Assembly (NCBI GenBank): GCA_003241895.1
Contig: QBLY01000012.1
Coordinates: forward strand, 1 to 38,857
DNA length: 38,857 bases
Direction: 5' to 3'
Source of the DNA: Lysobacteraceae bacterium
GTDB taxonomy: Bacteria; Pseudomonadota; Gammaproteobacteria; Xanthomonadales; Xanthomonadaceae
Shown in pieces: positions 19,665-28,690 of this stretch. The notes under the pieces are model-generated. The model had not been told where the DNA came from, ran no database searches, and saw nothing but the letters and a program-made list of their open reading frames with translations. Both the position numbers and the translations under genes were made by a program. Within the stretch, counting starts at the first letter, position 1, and the number at the start of each line of letters is the position of its first letter.

Positions 19665-20051
19665 ATGCACGCCATCCTGCTGACGTTTTTCCTGCTGCCC
19701 GGCTCGCTGCCGGCATCGCTCAACAAATGCATCGGCGCCGACGGTGTCGCCAGCTACCAGTCGCTGCCCTGTGCCGCTGGCCAACGCACCGCCTGGTCAC
19801 GGCGATCCGAACCGCCGGTCGCAGCGCCGCCGGCGCGGCCCGCTGCGGCTGCAGCGGCGGGACCCCCACGGCCGCGGGCTGCCGGCGCGGTGACGCGTGT
19901 CGTGCGTCCAGCCGGCAAACCCACCCCCACCCGCTGCGCCGCGGCACGCCGGGCGGCCGACCTCACCCGCGCCCGGCTGTGGAACCGGCTCAGCTTCCGC
20001 CAGCGTTCCGACCTGGACGCAAAAGTGGCGCTGGCCTGCGCGAAGCGGTGA
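19665..20051 (+). CDS. Second DUF4124-type small secreted protein
   Basis: A 128-residue protein with a signal peptide (AILLTFFLLPGSLPA) and a DUF4124-like head: LNKCIGADGVASYQSLPCAAGQ. A proline/alanine-rich linker follows, then a C-terminal helix containing a single Cys. ATG 19665 is chosen because GAAGAGGG lies seven bases upstream; an ATG at 19641 is also in frame. It is the second such protein in a row, separated by a hairpin, so the two may be duplicated or diverged paralogues. Function unknown. Confidence 0.72.
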   Translation: MHAILLTFFLLPGSLPASLNKCIGADGVASYQSLPCAAGQRTAWSRRSEPPVAAPPARPAAAAAAGPPRPRAAGAVTRVVRPAGKPTPTRCAAARRAADLTRARLWNRLSFRQRSDLDAKVALACAKR

Positions 20052-20094
20052 AGCGGCGCGTGCGCACGGGGTGGCCGCAGCCCAGAATGGGCGC

Positions 20095-20973
20095 ATGCAA
20101 ACCCACAACAACGTGCGCGGCATCGTCGCGATGCTGATCGCCGTCGGCTTCTTCTCGCTGATGGATGGCGGGCTCAAGCAGCTTTCCGCGCACTACCCGG
20201 CCATGCAGGTGGCGGCCATCCGCGGCCTTTCGTCGCTGCCGCTGGTGCTGCTGTGGGTGGCGGCCAGCGGCACGGTGGCCACGCTGTGGAAGGTGCGCTG
20301 GCCGCTGCACCTGCTGCGCGGCGCGCTGTCGATCGTGATGTTGTCGGCGTTTGCCTATGCCCTCAAGCGCATGCCGCTGACCGGCGCCTACGCGCTGTTC
20401 TTCGTGGCGCCGCTGCTGATCACGTCGCTGTCGGTGCCGCTGCTGGGCGAAAAGGTCGGGCCGCGGCGCTGGTCCGCCATCGCGGTCGGGCTGGTGGGTG
20501 TGCTGGTGGTGCTGCGGCCCACCGGCGACGGCGTGCTGGGCTGGGCCGGCCTGGCGGTGCTGGTGGCGGCCACCGCCTACGCGCTGTCGGCGATCATGGT
20601 GCGGGTGCTGCATCGGACCGACAGTTCGCAAAGCATGGTTTTCTGGATGCTGGTGATGACCGGCCTGGGCGCCGGTGTCCTGGCCTGGCCGGCCTGGCAG
20701 CCGCTGCAGGGCGCCGATGGCTGGACCATCGTGGGCGTCGGGCTGAGCGGATTCCTGGGCCAGGTCGCCATTACGGAAGCCTTCCGCTCCGGCCAGGCGT
20801 CGGTGGTTGCGCCCTTTGAATACAGCGCCCTGGCGTGGGCGCTGGGCCTGGACTGGCTGGTCTGGCAGGTGCTGCCCGACGGCATGACGCTGGTGGGCGC
20901 CGGCATCATCGTCGCCAGCGGGCTTTACCTGCTGCGCCGCGAGCGGGTGCACATCGAGGCCGAGCATCCCTGA
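20095..20973 (+). CDS. EamA/DMT-family transporter
   Basis: Membrane permease of the drug/metabolite transporter superfamily, 292 aa, with about ten predicted transmembrane helices in two EamA repeats. The first begins GIVAMLIAVGFFSLMDGGLK and the second near VLGWAGLAVLVAATAYALSA. The family exports amino acids, nucleotides or other metabolites; the substrate cannot be read from the sequence. A CAGAAT -10-like hexamer ends six bases before the ATG, hinting at a leaderless transcript. Confidence 0.88.
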   Translation: MQTHNNVRGIVAMLIAVGFFSLMDGGLKQLSAHYPAMQVAAIRGLSSLPLVLLWVAASGTVATLWKVRWPLHLLRGALSIVMLSAFAYALKRMPLTGAYALFFVAPLLITSLSVPLLGEKVGPRRWSAIAVGLVGVLVVLRPTGDGVLGWAGLAVLVAATAYALSAIMVRVLHRTDSSQSMVFWMLVMTGLGAGVLAWPAWQPLQGADGWTIVGVGLSGFLGQVAITEAFRSGQASVVAPFEYSALAWALGLDWLVWQVLPDGMTLVGAGIIVASGLYLLRRERVHIEAEHP

Positions 20974-21029
20974 GGTCGCCACGCGGGTGCCTCCGGTATG
21001 CTTTGGATCCACGCCCCCGGAACTCCGCC

Positions 21030-21611
21030 ATGTCCCTGGTCCCGCTCCGCTGTCTGCCGCTGCTGTCACTGGCCCTGCTGGCCGGATGCGGGGGCGACCC
21101 GCCCGCCCCGGCGGCTGAGCCCGCCCCGGCGCCGGTCGCGGTGGCGCCCGCGGGCATTGACTGGAGCCGCTGCAAGTTCCCCGGAGTCACGCTGCCGGTG
21201 CCTGGCAAGGTGATCGTGGTGGACGGTGGCCAGTCGGTGCCCGACGCCGAGCCGGGCCGCGAGTCCATCCGCCGGGTGGAAATCGTGGTGCCCGGGAAGG
21301 TTGCCCTGCTGCTCACTGCGCCTGACGCCACGGTGTGGCTGCTGCGTCCCTCACCGGAAACCGAGCTGGTGGGTGTTTTCGCCAGCGGCGACGCACCGCA
21401 GCGCATCAGCGGCCAGCGCCTTGGTGCCCACCTGCTGGCCCGATCCCGGGCCATGGGTGACGACTGCGGAAGGTATTGGATGGCGGCCGACGCTGGCGCC
21501 ACCCTGGAACAAGCCAGCCTGCAGGTGTTCGGACGCGAGCATTCGGCCGTGTACCGGCTGCACGGCGGCCTGGCGGTGATCGGCAAGGCCGAAGAGCCGC
21601 CGGTGCGCTAG
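21030..21611 (+). CDS. Uncharacterised lipoprotein
   Basis: A 193-residue protein with a clear lipobox (LALLAGCGG) and a proline/alanine-rich tether of about 30 residues. A globular part follows, rich in beta-type residues with two cysteines (RCKFPGVTL and DDCGRYW), possibly forming a disulphide. I do not recognise the family. TATGCT, about 30 bases upstream, may be its -10. It is convergent with yceH, whose stop codon sits in the same stem-loop. Confidence 0.75.
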   Translation: MSLVPLRCLPLLSLALLAGCGGDPPAPAAEPAPAPVAVAPAGIDWSRCKFPGVTLPVPGKVIVVDGGQSVPDAEPGRESIRRVEIVVPGKVALLLTAPDATVWLLRPSPETELVGVFASGDAPQRISGQRLGAHLLARSRAMGDDCGRYWMAADAGATLEQASLQVFGREHSAVYRLHGGLAVIGKAEEPPVR

Positions 21612-21624
21612 CCCGGACCGGGCT
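21610..21624. terminator. Stem-loop shared by convergent stops
   Basis: AGCCCGG (21610-21616) A CCGGGCT (21618-21624) lies in the 12-bp gap between the lipoprotein gene (stop 21609-21611) and yceH (stop 21624-21626), touching both stop codons. It can act in both directions. No T-run. Confidence 0.6.
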
Positions 21625-22262
21625 CAACCCAGCAGGTGTGCCAGCTTCGCCCGCAGTTCGGCCAGCTCGTTCTCCAGCGCCTCCACGCGCGCCTCCAGGC
21701 CGCTGCGGTCGGCCGCCGGGCGGCTGGCGGCCACGAACTGGTCGGCCGACACCGGGCCGCCCAGCAGGTGCATGAAGCGGTCCTCGCGCTGCCCGGACGC
21801 GCGCCCCAGGTTGACCACGAAGCCGCGCTGCGCCAGCCGCTCCAGCAGCTGGCGCACGTCGTCCTGGTCGCGCAGGGTGGCCAGCCGTTCGCAGCGCGTC
21901 ATCAGCTCGGCGACCGTCTGCGGGCCGCGCAGCAGCATCACGCTGAGCACCGCCTGCTGCGGCTGCGTCAGCGAGTACCCGCTGGCGAAGCGATGCTCGT
22001 AGCGCTGCGCGCGGGCGCCGTGCACCGACCGCACCAGGCCGCGGCCCTCCAGCTCGCGCAGGGCGTGGCCCACCTCGCCGGGCTCGAGTTCGAGCACCGG
22101 GTCGCGGTTGGTTTTCTGGTTGCAGGCCAGCACCACGGCGTTGGCGGTGAGCGGATAGGCCTCGGGCGTGGTGGATTCCTTCTCCACCAGGCTGGCCAGG
22201 ATGCGGGCCTCCACGGGCGTTAGCAGGGCAGGGCCGGGGGTGGTGGCGTTTTCGTCGGTCAT
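21624..22262 (-). CDS. yceH: YceH family (DUF480) protein
   Basis: YceH/DUF480 protein, 212 aa. The family is a tandem winged-helix protein. Visible marks are LTPVEARILASLVEKE at the start, YPLTANAVVLACNQKTNRDP, and the second winged helix containing LRGPQTVAEL and FVVNLGR. A C-terminal amphipathic helix (GLEARVEALENELAEL) could form a short coiled coil. Its role is not established. It is divergently transcribed from the HAD hydrolase gene. Confidence 0.9.
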   Translation of the reverse strand: MTDENATTPGPALLTPVEARILASLVEKESTTPEAYPLTANAVVLACNQKTNRDPVLELEPGEVGHALRELEGRGLVRSVHGARAQRYEHRFASGYSLTQPQQAVLSVMLLRGPQTVAELMTRCERLATLRDQDDVRQLLERLAQRGFVVNLGRASGQREDRFMHLLGGPVSADQFVAASRPAADRSGLEARVEALENELAELRAKLAHLLG

Positions 22263-22322
22263 CGTGGTTCCTCGAAAGCAGGCCGACATGATGCCGCATT
22301 GGCGCGTGAGGGCCCGGCCATC

Positions 22323-22358
22323 CCGGGGCAGGCGCGCCCGGTGCCCCGGCGGTAGTAC
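22323..22358 (+). promoter_or_regulatory. Inverted repeat upstream of a -10-like box, HAD gene
   Basis: CCGGGGCA (22323-22330) and TGCCCCGG (22342-22349) form an 8-bp perfect inverted repeat with an 11-nt centre. It is immediately followed by TAGTAC (22353-22358), a possible -10 for the HAD gene at 22389. It could be an operator between the divergent yceH and HAD genes. Confidence 0.35.
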
Positions 22359-22388
22359 CCTTGGATTCCCCCGGCACGTGCTATCCCC

Positions 22389-23126
22389 ATGATCCAGCTG
22401 ATCGGCTTCGACGGTGACGACACCCTCTGGCACAGCGAGGGTTATTACCGGTCGGCCCACGCCGAGTTCGAATCGATCGTCGGCCGCTACGTCGACCTGG
22501 CCGACGCACGCCTGCACGAGCGCCTGCTGGAAACCGAACGCGCCAACATCCGCCTGTTCGGCTACGGCGCCAAGGGCATGACGCTGTCGATGCTGGAAGC
22601 CGCGTTCGCGGTGACCGGCGGGCGCATAGGCGCCGACGACCTGCACCGCATCGTCGGCCTGGGCAAGCAGGTGATGGCGCATCCGGTGGAGTTGCTGCCC
22701 GGCATCCGCGACGCCGTGGCGGCCATCGCGCACCAGTACCCGGTGGTGCTGGTGACCAAGGGCGACTTGTTCCACCAGGAAACGAAAGTGGCGGCGTCGG
22801 GTTTGGCCGACCTGTTCCGGCGCATCGAGATCGTGTCCGAGAAGGACGCGCGCTCGTACACTCGGCTGCTGGCCGAGTTCGGCGTTGAACCCGAGGCCTT
22901 CGCGATGGTGGGCAACTCCCTGCGCTCGGACATCGAACCGGTGGTGCGGCTGGGCGGCTGGGGCATCCACGTGCCCTACCACGTCACGTGGGCCCATGAG
23001 CTCGACAACGGCCTGCAGCCCGAGCACGAGCGCCAGGTGATCCGCGTGGATGCGGCCGCCAGCATTCCCAAGGCGCTGGCGGCACTGCAGTCGCGCGCCC
23101 AGTCCGCGCTGCAGGGGCGGGACTGA
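22389..23126 (+). CDS. HAD-family hydrolase
   Basis: Haloacid dehalogenase superfamily phosphatase, 245 aa. The nucleophile and general acid are Asp8 and Asp10 in GFDGDDTLW. The second motif is VVLVTKGD (Thr), and the C-terminal magnesium motif is GNSLRSDIEP. A helical cap lies between motifs 1 and 2 (about residues 20-100). The substrate is not predictable. Confidence 0.9.
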   Translation: MIQLIGFDGDDTLWHSEGYYRSAHAEFESIVGRYVDLADARLHERLLETERANIRLFGYGAKGMTLSMLEAAFAVTGGRIGADDLHRIVGLGKQVMAHPVELLPGIRDAVAAIAHQYPVVLVTKGDLFHQETKVAASGLADLFRRIEIVSEKDARSYTRLLAEFGVEPEAFAMVGNSLRSDIEPVVRLGGWGIHVPYHVTWAHELDNGLQPEHERQVIRVDAAASIPKALAALQSRAQSALQGRD

Positions 23127-23182
23127 CGCCGCGACGACGCGGCCTTGCTACCCTTGGCGCTTCTTCGCCCGCAAGCGCCGTC

Positions 23183-24985
23183 ATGACCGACCAATCCCCC
23201 GTGGATCGCCGCAACCTCGACTTCCTGCTGCATGAAGTGCAGGACGCCGGCGTGCTGTGCCGCTACCCCCGCTTCGCCGAGCACTCGCGGGAAACCTTCG
23301 ACGCGGTGCTCGACGCCGCCCAGGACCTCGCCGACGCCACGTTCGCCGGCCACAACCGCGCCTCGGACGAACACGAGCCGCGCTTCGTGGACGGCGGCGT
23401 GCAGATCATCCCGCAGGTGAAGGCGGCGCTGGACGCGTTCGCGCAGGCCGGGTTCACCGCCATGCTGGCCGATGCCGAAGAAGGCGGCATGCAGCTGCCC
23501 TACACCGTGGGCCTGGCCTGCGACGCGATGTTCGTCGCCAGCAACGTTTCCACTTCCGGCTATACGATGCTGGCGCGCGGCGTGGCCAACCTGCTGCAGG
23601 CGCACGGCACGCCGGAGCAGTGCGCGCGCTATCGCGCGCCGATCCTGCAGGGCCGGTTCCTGGGCACGATGTGCCTGAGCGAACCGCAGGCCGGTTCGTC
23701 GCTGGGCGACATACGCACGCGCGCCGAACCCGCGGACGACGGCAGCTACCGGCTCAGCGGCGCCAAGATGTGGATCAGCGGCGGCGAACACGAGCTGTCG
23801 GAAAACATCATCCACCTGGTGCTGGCGCGCCTGCCGGATGCGCCGCCCGGGGTGAAGGGCATCAGCCTGTTCATCGTGCCCAAGTTGCGCGTCAACGACG
23901 ACGGCAGCCTGGGTGCGCGCAACGACGTGCAGCTGGCCGGCGTGAACCACAAGCTGGGCCAGCGGGGCATCGTCAACACGTTCCTGAAATTCGGCGAGCG
24001 TGGCGAGTGCTTCGCCGAACTGGTGGGCCAGCCGCACCAGGGCCTGGCGCAGATGTTCCACATGATGAACGAGGCGCGCATCGGCGTCGGCCTGGGCGCG
24101 ATCATGCTGGGCACGGCCGGCTACCGCTATTCGCTGCGCTACGCGCGCGAGCGCAAACAGGGCCGGCACCCCGACCAGAAAGACCCGGCGTCGCCGCCGG
24201 TGGCGATCATCGAACACGCCGACGTGCGGCGCATGCTGCTGCAGCAGAAAAGCTACACCGAAGGGGCACTGGGCCTGGCGATGCATGCCGCCACCCTGGT
24301 GGACGTGCAGGCGCAGGACGCCGACCCGGCGCGCCGGCGCGAGGCGCACCTGCTGCTGGAACTGCTTACGCCGGTCATCAAGGCCTGGTCGGCCGACTGG
24401 TGCCTGAAGGCCAACGACCTGGCCATCCAGGTGCTGGGCGGCTACGGCTACACCCGCGAATACCCGGTGGAACAGTACTGGCGCGACAACCGCCTCAACC
24501 CCATCCACGAAGGCGCCAACGGCATCCAGGGCCTGGACCTGCTGGGTCGCAAGGTGATGATGGACGGCGGCGCCGCGCTCAAGCTGCTGCTGCGCGACGT
24601 CGCCGCCACGGCCAGCGCCGCCGGCGGCGTGCCGGCGCTTACCGAACATGCCATCGCGCTGTCCCACTGCGCGGCGACGGTGGCCAGGACCACCGGCGTG
24701 CTGGGCGCGGCCATGGCCCGCGGCGAGGTGCGGCTGGCGCTTTCGAATGCATCGCGCTACCTGGGCATGGTGGGCCACCTGGCCATTGCGTGGTCCTGGC
24801 TGCGCCAGGCGCTGGTGGCTGCCAGGGCCGCGCCGGCCACTGCCGCCGATGCCGATTTCTACGCGGGGAAGCTGGCGGCCTGCCGCTGGTTCTTTGTGCA
24901 TGAACTGCCGACCACCGAACTGGATGCGCAGCTGCTGGGCGCACTGGACGCCACGGTGCTCGACACCCCGCCGGAGTCACTTTGA
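23183..24985 (+). CDS. Acyl-CoA dehydrogenase
   Basis: FAD-dependent acyl-CoA dehydrogenase, 600 aa, larger than the usual 380-400 and so of the FadE type with an extra C-terminal domain. The middle beta domain shows [14 protein letters not shown] and KMWISGGEH. The catalytic Glu lies in [11 protein letters not shown], and the FAD-binding helix has [12 protein letters not shown]. It catalyses the first oxidation of fatty acyl-CoA beta-oxidation; chain-length preference is unknown. No electron-transfer flavoprotein or thiolase gene is nearby, so it stands alone. Confidence 0.92.
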   Translation: MTDQSPVDRRNLDFLLHEVQDAGVLCRYPRFAEHSRETFDAVLDAAQDLADATFAGHNRASDEHEPRFVDGGVQIIPQVKAALDAFAQAGFTAMLADAEEGGMQLPYTVGLACDAMFVASNVSTSGYTMLARGVANLLQAHGTPEQCARYRAPILQGRFLGTMCLSEPQAGSSLGDIRTRAEPADDGSYRLSGAKMWISGGEHELSENIIHLVLARLPDAPPGVKGISLFIVPKLRVNDDGSLGARNDVQLAGVNHKLGQRGIVNTFLKFGERGECFAELVGQPHQGLAQMFHMMNEARIGVGLGAIMLGTAGYRYSLRYARERKQGRHPDQKDPASPPVAIIEHADVRRMLLQQKSYTEGALGLAMHAATLVDVQAQDADPARRREAHLLLELLTPVIKAWSADWCLKANDLAIQVLGGYGYTREYPVEQYWRDNRLNPIHEGANGIQGLDLLGRKVMMDGGAALKLLLRDVAATASAAGGVPALTEHAIALSHCAATVARTTGVLGAAMARGEVRLALSNASRYLGMVGHLAIAWSWLRQALVAARAAPATAADADFYAGKLAACRWFFVHELPTTELDAQLLGALDATVLDTPPESL

Positions 24986-25097
24986 TTGGGGGCGTGCGGG
25001 CGAGCGCGAGACCGGAATTGATCGCGGTCACGATGCTTTGGCGCCAGCCGGAGTACGCTGCGTGGAACGGCGCTCGGTAAGGCGCCCCGGAGCCGAC

Positions 25098-26525
25098 ATG
25101 GATTACACCGACCCCGGCTACGCCGATCCGCTCGTGGTCCATCGTTTCCAGCAGTTTTCCCGCGCGGTCGCTGCGCTGTCGATCCTCGTGGCGACCTTGG
25201 TCCTGGTGGGCTGGGCCTGGGATATCACCTCGCTCAAGGCGATGGTGCCCGGGCACACCGACATGAAAGCCAACACGGCGCTGGCCATGCTGCTGATGGG
25301 GCTCTCGCTGCTGGCCTGCCATTCGGCGGTGACCGCCGCCGGTCGGCTTTCAGGCCTGCTTGCGATGGCGGCGGGGCTGCTGAGCACCCTGACGCTGGTG
25401 CAGTACTCGTGGGGACTGGACTTTGGCATCGATACGATGTGGTTCGACGACCCTGCCAGCCAGGCCGTGGGTCGCCCGCCCGGACGCATGTCCCAGATCA
25501 GCGCCATCGCCTTCGCGCTGCTGGCGGGCGCAGGTGTCGCCTCATGCCGCATGCGCTCGATCCGGGTGGCCCAGTGGCTGGCGCTGGCGGTGATCGCGGT
25601 TGCGCTCTTTGCGCTGTCGGTGCTGGGTTACCGCGGGCTGGAACAGGGGGTCGCGCTTCCCTTCAACCCGGTCGCGGTACATACAGCCCTGCTGCTGCTG
25701 ATGCTGGCGCTGGGCTGGCTGGCGGCGCGCCCAGACGTGGGCATCATGCGCGTGCTGTCGGCGCGCAGCGCCGGGGGGGCGGTGGCCCGTCGCGCGCTGC
25801 TGCCGTCGCTGCTGATACCCAGCCTGGTCAGCTACCTGGCGCAGAGGCTGCAGGCGCTCGGTTACCTGTCCGCCGACGCCACCATCACGCTGCTGGCGGT
25901 GGCTTCGGGAGGGCTGGTGGCCTGGATCGTCTGGTCGGTGAGCGTGCTTTTGGACCGGGTGGAGCGCGAGAAGCGCATCACCAGCCACCTGCGCGAGGAC
26001 GCCAGCACCGATGAGCTCACCCAGCTGGGCAACCGGCGCGCGTTCCAGGTCTCCATCAAGGGCCTGCTGACCCGTCGCCGCGACGAGGACGCGGTGTTTT
26101 CGCTGCTGATGCTCGACCTGGACAGGTTCAAGTCCTTCAACGACACGTTCGGCCACGTGGCCGGCGACGGCGCGCTGCGCAAGGTCGGCCAACTGCTCAA
26201 ATCAGCGCTGCGCCCGGGTGACATCGCGGCCCGCTTCGGCGGCGAAGAATTTGCGGTGCTGCTGCCGGGCATCGACGGCGAGCGCGCCGTGCTGGTGGCA
26301 GAACGTATCCGCCGCGACTTCCATGTCGCCGATTGGCCCGATCGGGCGCTGACCATAAGCATCGGCGTGGCGCAGTGCCAGGACGGCGACGAAGCGGAAA
26401 CGCTGGTGTCGCGCGCCGACCGTGCGCTGTATGCCGCGAAGGCGGGCGGCCGCGACCAGGTGGTCATCGACACCTCGCTGCCGCCGGCCGACGAGCCGGC
26501 GCCGCAGCAGCCCAGCCTGCTTTAG
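25098..26525 (+). CDS. Membrane diguanylate cyclase (GGDEF)
   Basis: Diguanylate cyclase, 475 aa, which makes cyclic di-GMP from two GTP. The N-terminal half carries about seven or eight transmembrane helices (residues 20-300) of an unnamed sensory membrane module. It has a motif resembling the MKANTAL stretch common in membrane sensor proteins. The C-terminal GGDEF domain has an intact active site RFGGEEF, and the product-inhibition site RPGD lies five residues earlier, so it should be active and feedback-inhibited. No EAL domain. The signal is unknown. Confidence 0.9.
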   Translation: MDYTDPGYADPLVVHRFQQFSRAVAALSILVATLVLVGWAWDITSLKAMVPGHTDMKANTALAMLLMGLSLLACHSAVTAAGRLSGLLAMAAGLLSTLTLVQYSWGLDFGIDTMWFDDPASQAVGRPPGRMSQISAIAFALLAGAGVASCRMRSIRVAQWLALAVIAVALFALSVLGYRGLEQGVALPFNPVAVHTALLLLMLALGWLAARPDVGIMRVLSARSAGGAVARRALLPSLLIPSLVSYLAQRLQALGYLSADATITLLAVASGGLVAWIVWSVSVLLDRVEREKRITSHLREDASTDELTQLGNRRAFQVSIKGLLTRRRDEDAVFSLLMLDLDRFKSFNDTFGHVAGDGALRKVGQLLKSALRPGDIAARFGGEEFAVLLPGIDGERAVLVAERIRRDFHVADWPDRALTISIGVAQCQDGDEAETLVSRADRALYAAKAGGRDQVVIDTSLPPADEPAPQQPSLL

Positions 26526-26527
26526 CC

Positions 26528-26542
26528 GGCCCTAGCCGGGCC
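26528..26542. terminator. Stem-loop between diguanylate cyclase and MipA genes
   Basis: GGCCC (26528-26532) TAGCC GGGCC (26538-26542) fills most of the 20-bp gap between the convergent genes. Weak bidirectional terminator candidate. Confidence 0.45.
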
Positions 26543-26545
26543 AGA

Positions 26546-27289
26546 TCAGTCCAGCGCGTAGCCGATGCCGACCAGCAGCGACGTACTGCCGTTGCGGTCC
26601 ACGATCGGGCTGTTGGTGATCTCGGAAGGCAGCCAGGCGTGGCCCGCGCGGGCAAAGACATTCCAGCGCTCGCCCAGGGGGCGGGTGGCCAGCAGGGACA
26701 GTTCCGGCGTCACCGCCGAACCGGGCGAGTAGGCCGGGCGACCGACGATCGCTTCGCTGCCGCGCACGCCGTAGTAGTAGCCCACCAGGCTGGCGTCCTG
26801 CCACTTCACCGACGCGCCCGGCAGGAAGGTCCAGTCGCCCGCGCGGAACAGGCCGGTCCAACCCGCCGCCACCTCGACGCCACCGCTGCGGTCGAGGGCG
26901 TCCGCAGCCACCGACAGTTCCAGTGCGCCGAAGGTCTGCGAAGTCCAGGTGGACGCCAGGCCGAGGTCGAGCGAGGCACGACGATCGGACATGCCGATCA
27001 GGAAGGGGGAGTCCGTGCTGTCGTAGCCATCCAGACGCGCCTGGCCGAACACCGCCAGCTCGTAGGTGTCGGAGCTGACCAGCCGCACGCCGCCACGCAG
27101 TCCGCGCAGGTAGGCGCGCTCGCCCTCGAAGCGGACCAGCGGCACCGCCAGCAGGCCGTCGTCCAGGTCGCGGTAGGGTGCGTCGCGGTCCAGCACCAGG
27201 GCGCCGACGGTCCAGCGCGGTGTCTCCGGCTGTTGTGCCAGTGCGGGCGCAGCCAGGGCGGTCAGGGCGATCAGGGTCAGTATGCGCAT
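26546..27289 (-). CDS. MipA/OmpV-family outer membrane protein
   Basis: A 247-residue outer membrane beta-barrel protein of the MipA/OmpV family. It has a signal peptide (ILTLIALTALAAPALAQ) and then alternating hydrophobic/aromatic strands. Segments such as WTVGALVLDRDAPYRDLDDG, YYYGVRGSEAIVGRPAYSPGSA and the C-terminal SLLVGIGYAL follow the family pattern. The C-terminus ends in ALD rather than an aromatic, which is unusual for an outer membrane barrel. The ligand or partner is unknown. It lies downstream of the TonB-like gene on the same strand. Confidence 0.85.
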   Translation of the reverse strand: MRILTLIALTALAAPALAQQPETPRWTVGALVLDRDAPYRDLDDGLLAVPLVRFEGERAYLRGLRGGVRLVSSDTYELAVFGQARLDGYDSTDSPFLIGMSDRRASLDLGLASTWTSQTFGALELSVAADALDRSGGVEVAAGWTGLFRAGDWTFLPGASVKWQDASLVGYYYGVRGSEAIVGRPAYSPGSAVTPELSLLATRPLGERWNVFARAGHAWLPSEITNSPIVDRNGSTSLLVGIGYALD

Positions 27290-27361
27290 GGCGGGGGCCG
27301 TCGATGGAAGAAATGAAGCCTCATTGTGCGGGCGCTCCGTCGCTCCTGCGTGAGCGCGTGT

Positions 27362-28018
27362 TCAGGGAAGGTCGAAGGCGATCGGCACCAGCGCATAGGC
27401 ACTGATGGCGCGGCCCTGGCGCTGGGCCGGGTGGAAGCGCCACGTGGCCAGCACGTGTTCGCGCGCACTGCGGTCGAGTTCGCGGTGGCCGCTGGTGCGC
27501 TCGATCTCCACCGACCTGGGCCAGCCCTGCTCGTCCACCAGCACGCGCAGCGTAACCGTGCCTTCCAGGCCCGTACGCAGCGCCTGGCGCGGGTAGCGCG
27601 GGGCAGGGTGCACGTCGTAGGCCAGCGTTTCCACGCCGGGTGCGCCGGTCTCGAAGCTGTCCACGGGCGGGCCGGGGTCCACCGGTTCGGCGTACTCGGT
27701 GCCTTCGTTCATCACCGGCGTGGTGTCGACGACGGGCGTGGGTGTGGCCTGGGTCGGGACCACCGGGGTGGACGGCGGGCGCGGCTCGACCCTGGGCAGC
27801 TGCGGCAGCGGCAGCAGGGGAACCGGCGGCAGGCGCGGCGGCACGTACTCCACCAGCACCGTTTCCTCGCGCGGTCCCAAAGGGTTTGGCTCCCAGGCGC
27901 TGGGCATCATCAGGACGGCGAAGGCCAAGGCGTGCACCAGCAGCGCCAGGCTGTTGCCGGCGATGCGCTGGGTGTCGATCCGGTCCAGGTGCGAGGGGTG
28001 GGGCAGCGGGCGGGTCAT
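27362..28018 (-). CDS. Energy transducer TonB-like protein
   Basis: A 218-residue TonB-like protein. A single N-terminal transmembrane anchor (residues about 22-38, LALLVHALAFAVLMM) precedes a long proline/valine-rich periplasmic linker (residues 50-120). The C-terminal TonB domain (APRYPRQALRTGLEGTVTLRVLVDEQG onward) contains the YP motif. It couples the inner-membrane proton motive force to outer membrane receptors. No exbB/exbD genes are adjacent, so partners would act in trans. AAGGAG lies seven bases before the ATG at 28018. Confidence 0.87.
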   Translation of the reverse strand: MTRPLPHPSHLDRIDTQRIAGNSLALLVHALAFAVLMMPSAWEPNPLGPREETVLVEYVPPRLPPVPLLPLPQLPRVEPRPPSTPVVPTQATPTPVVDTTPVMNEGTEYAEPVDPGPPVDSFETGAPGVETLAYDVHPAPRYPRQALRTGLEGTVTLRVLVDEQGWPRSVEIERTSGHRELDRSAREHVLATWRFHPAQRQGRAISAYALVPIAFDLP

Positions 28019-28101
28019 GGGCGTCTCCTTGCGGGGTGGCAAGGTTTCCAACGCGCGGCCGCCGGCAATGGGGTTGATCCACTTCAGCCCGCGCCGTGAC
28101 G

Positions 28102-28140
28102 GGGCCGGTGGCGGATGTCACCGGCCCAACCGGCTAGGAT
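28102..28140 (+). promoter_or_regulatory. 9-8-9 inverted repeat and -10-like box ahead of nlpE-like gene
   Basis: GGGCCGGTG (28102-28110), eight bases, CACCGGCCC (28119-28127): a perfect inverted repeat in the divergent tonB/nlpE-like region. TAGGAT (28135-28140) fits a -10 for the nlpE-like gene, which places the expected -35 in the repeat centre. Candidate operator, or simply a hairpin. Confidence 0.4.
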
Positions 28141-28164
28141 GGGGGTCCCGCAAGGAGTATCGCG

Positions 28165-28623
28165 ATGTCGCTCAAATCCTGGTCCGCCCTGTTGCTGCTG
28201 GCCGCGCTGCTGGCGCTGGCGGGCTGCGGCCGTGCGCCTTCCGACCCCGGTGCGGCCCTGCCTTCGGATGCACCCGCACCGTCGCAGGCCGACGGCCTGG
28301 ACGCGACCTGGCAGGGCGTGCTGCCCTGCTCGGACTGCGACGGCATCCAGACGCGCCTGCGCCTGCTGGCCGACAACCAGGGCCGCCGGTTCGAGCTGCA
28401 GGAAACGTACCTGGCCCAAGACGGCGGCGACGCGTTCCAATCGCAGGGCAACTGGGTCGAGGAGGCTGGCGAGATCGATGGCCAGCCGGTGGTGGTGTAT
28501 CGGCTGGACGCCGGCGGTGCGAGCCGCTGGTTTTCGCTGCAGCCTGACGGCGCGCTGGAAATGCTCGAAGACCGCCAGCGCCCCATGGTCGACGCCCTGG
28601 CCCATCGCCTGCAGCGCCTGTAG
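28165..28623 (+). CDS. NlpE-like lipoprotein
   Basis: A 152-residue outer-membrane-type lipoprotein with lipobox LALAGCGR. It contains the NlpE N-terminal domain: WQGVLPCSDCDGIQTRLRL, with the CxxC that in E. coli NlpE is tied to redox sensing and Cpx signalling. The copper-resistance annotation of the family comes from such homologues. The E. coli C-terminal OB domain is missing, as in many short relatives. It has a strong AAGGAG (28152-28157) and is divergent from the TonB-like gene. Confidence 0.85.
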   Translation: MSLKSWSALLLLAALLALAGCGRAPSDPGAALPSDAPAPSQADGLDATWQGVLPCSDCDGIQTRLRLLADNQGRRFELQETYLAQDGGDAFQSQGNWVEEAGEIDGQPVVVYRLDAGGASRWFSLQPDGALEMLEDRQRPMVDALAHRLQRL

Positions 28624-28644
28624 CCCGGTCAGGCCAGATTCATT

Positions 28645-28668
28645 GCGTGGGGCCACACTGCCCCACGC
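28645..28668 (+). terminator. 9-bp hairpin between nlpE-like and repeat-tailed genes
   Basis: GCGTGGGGC (28645-28653) CACACT GCCCCACGC (28660-28668), a perfect stem with a 6-nt loop. It lies 22 bases before the next start codon and lacks a T-run. It is either the terminator of the nlpE-like gene or a leader structure of the following gene. Confidence 0.5.
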
Positions 28669-28690
28669 TCACACCGATCCGGGGAACACC

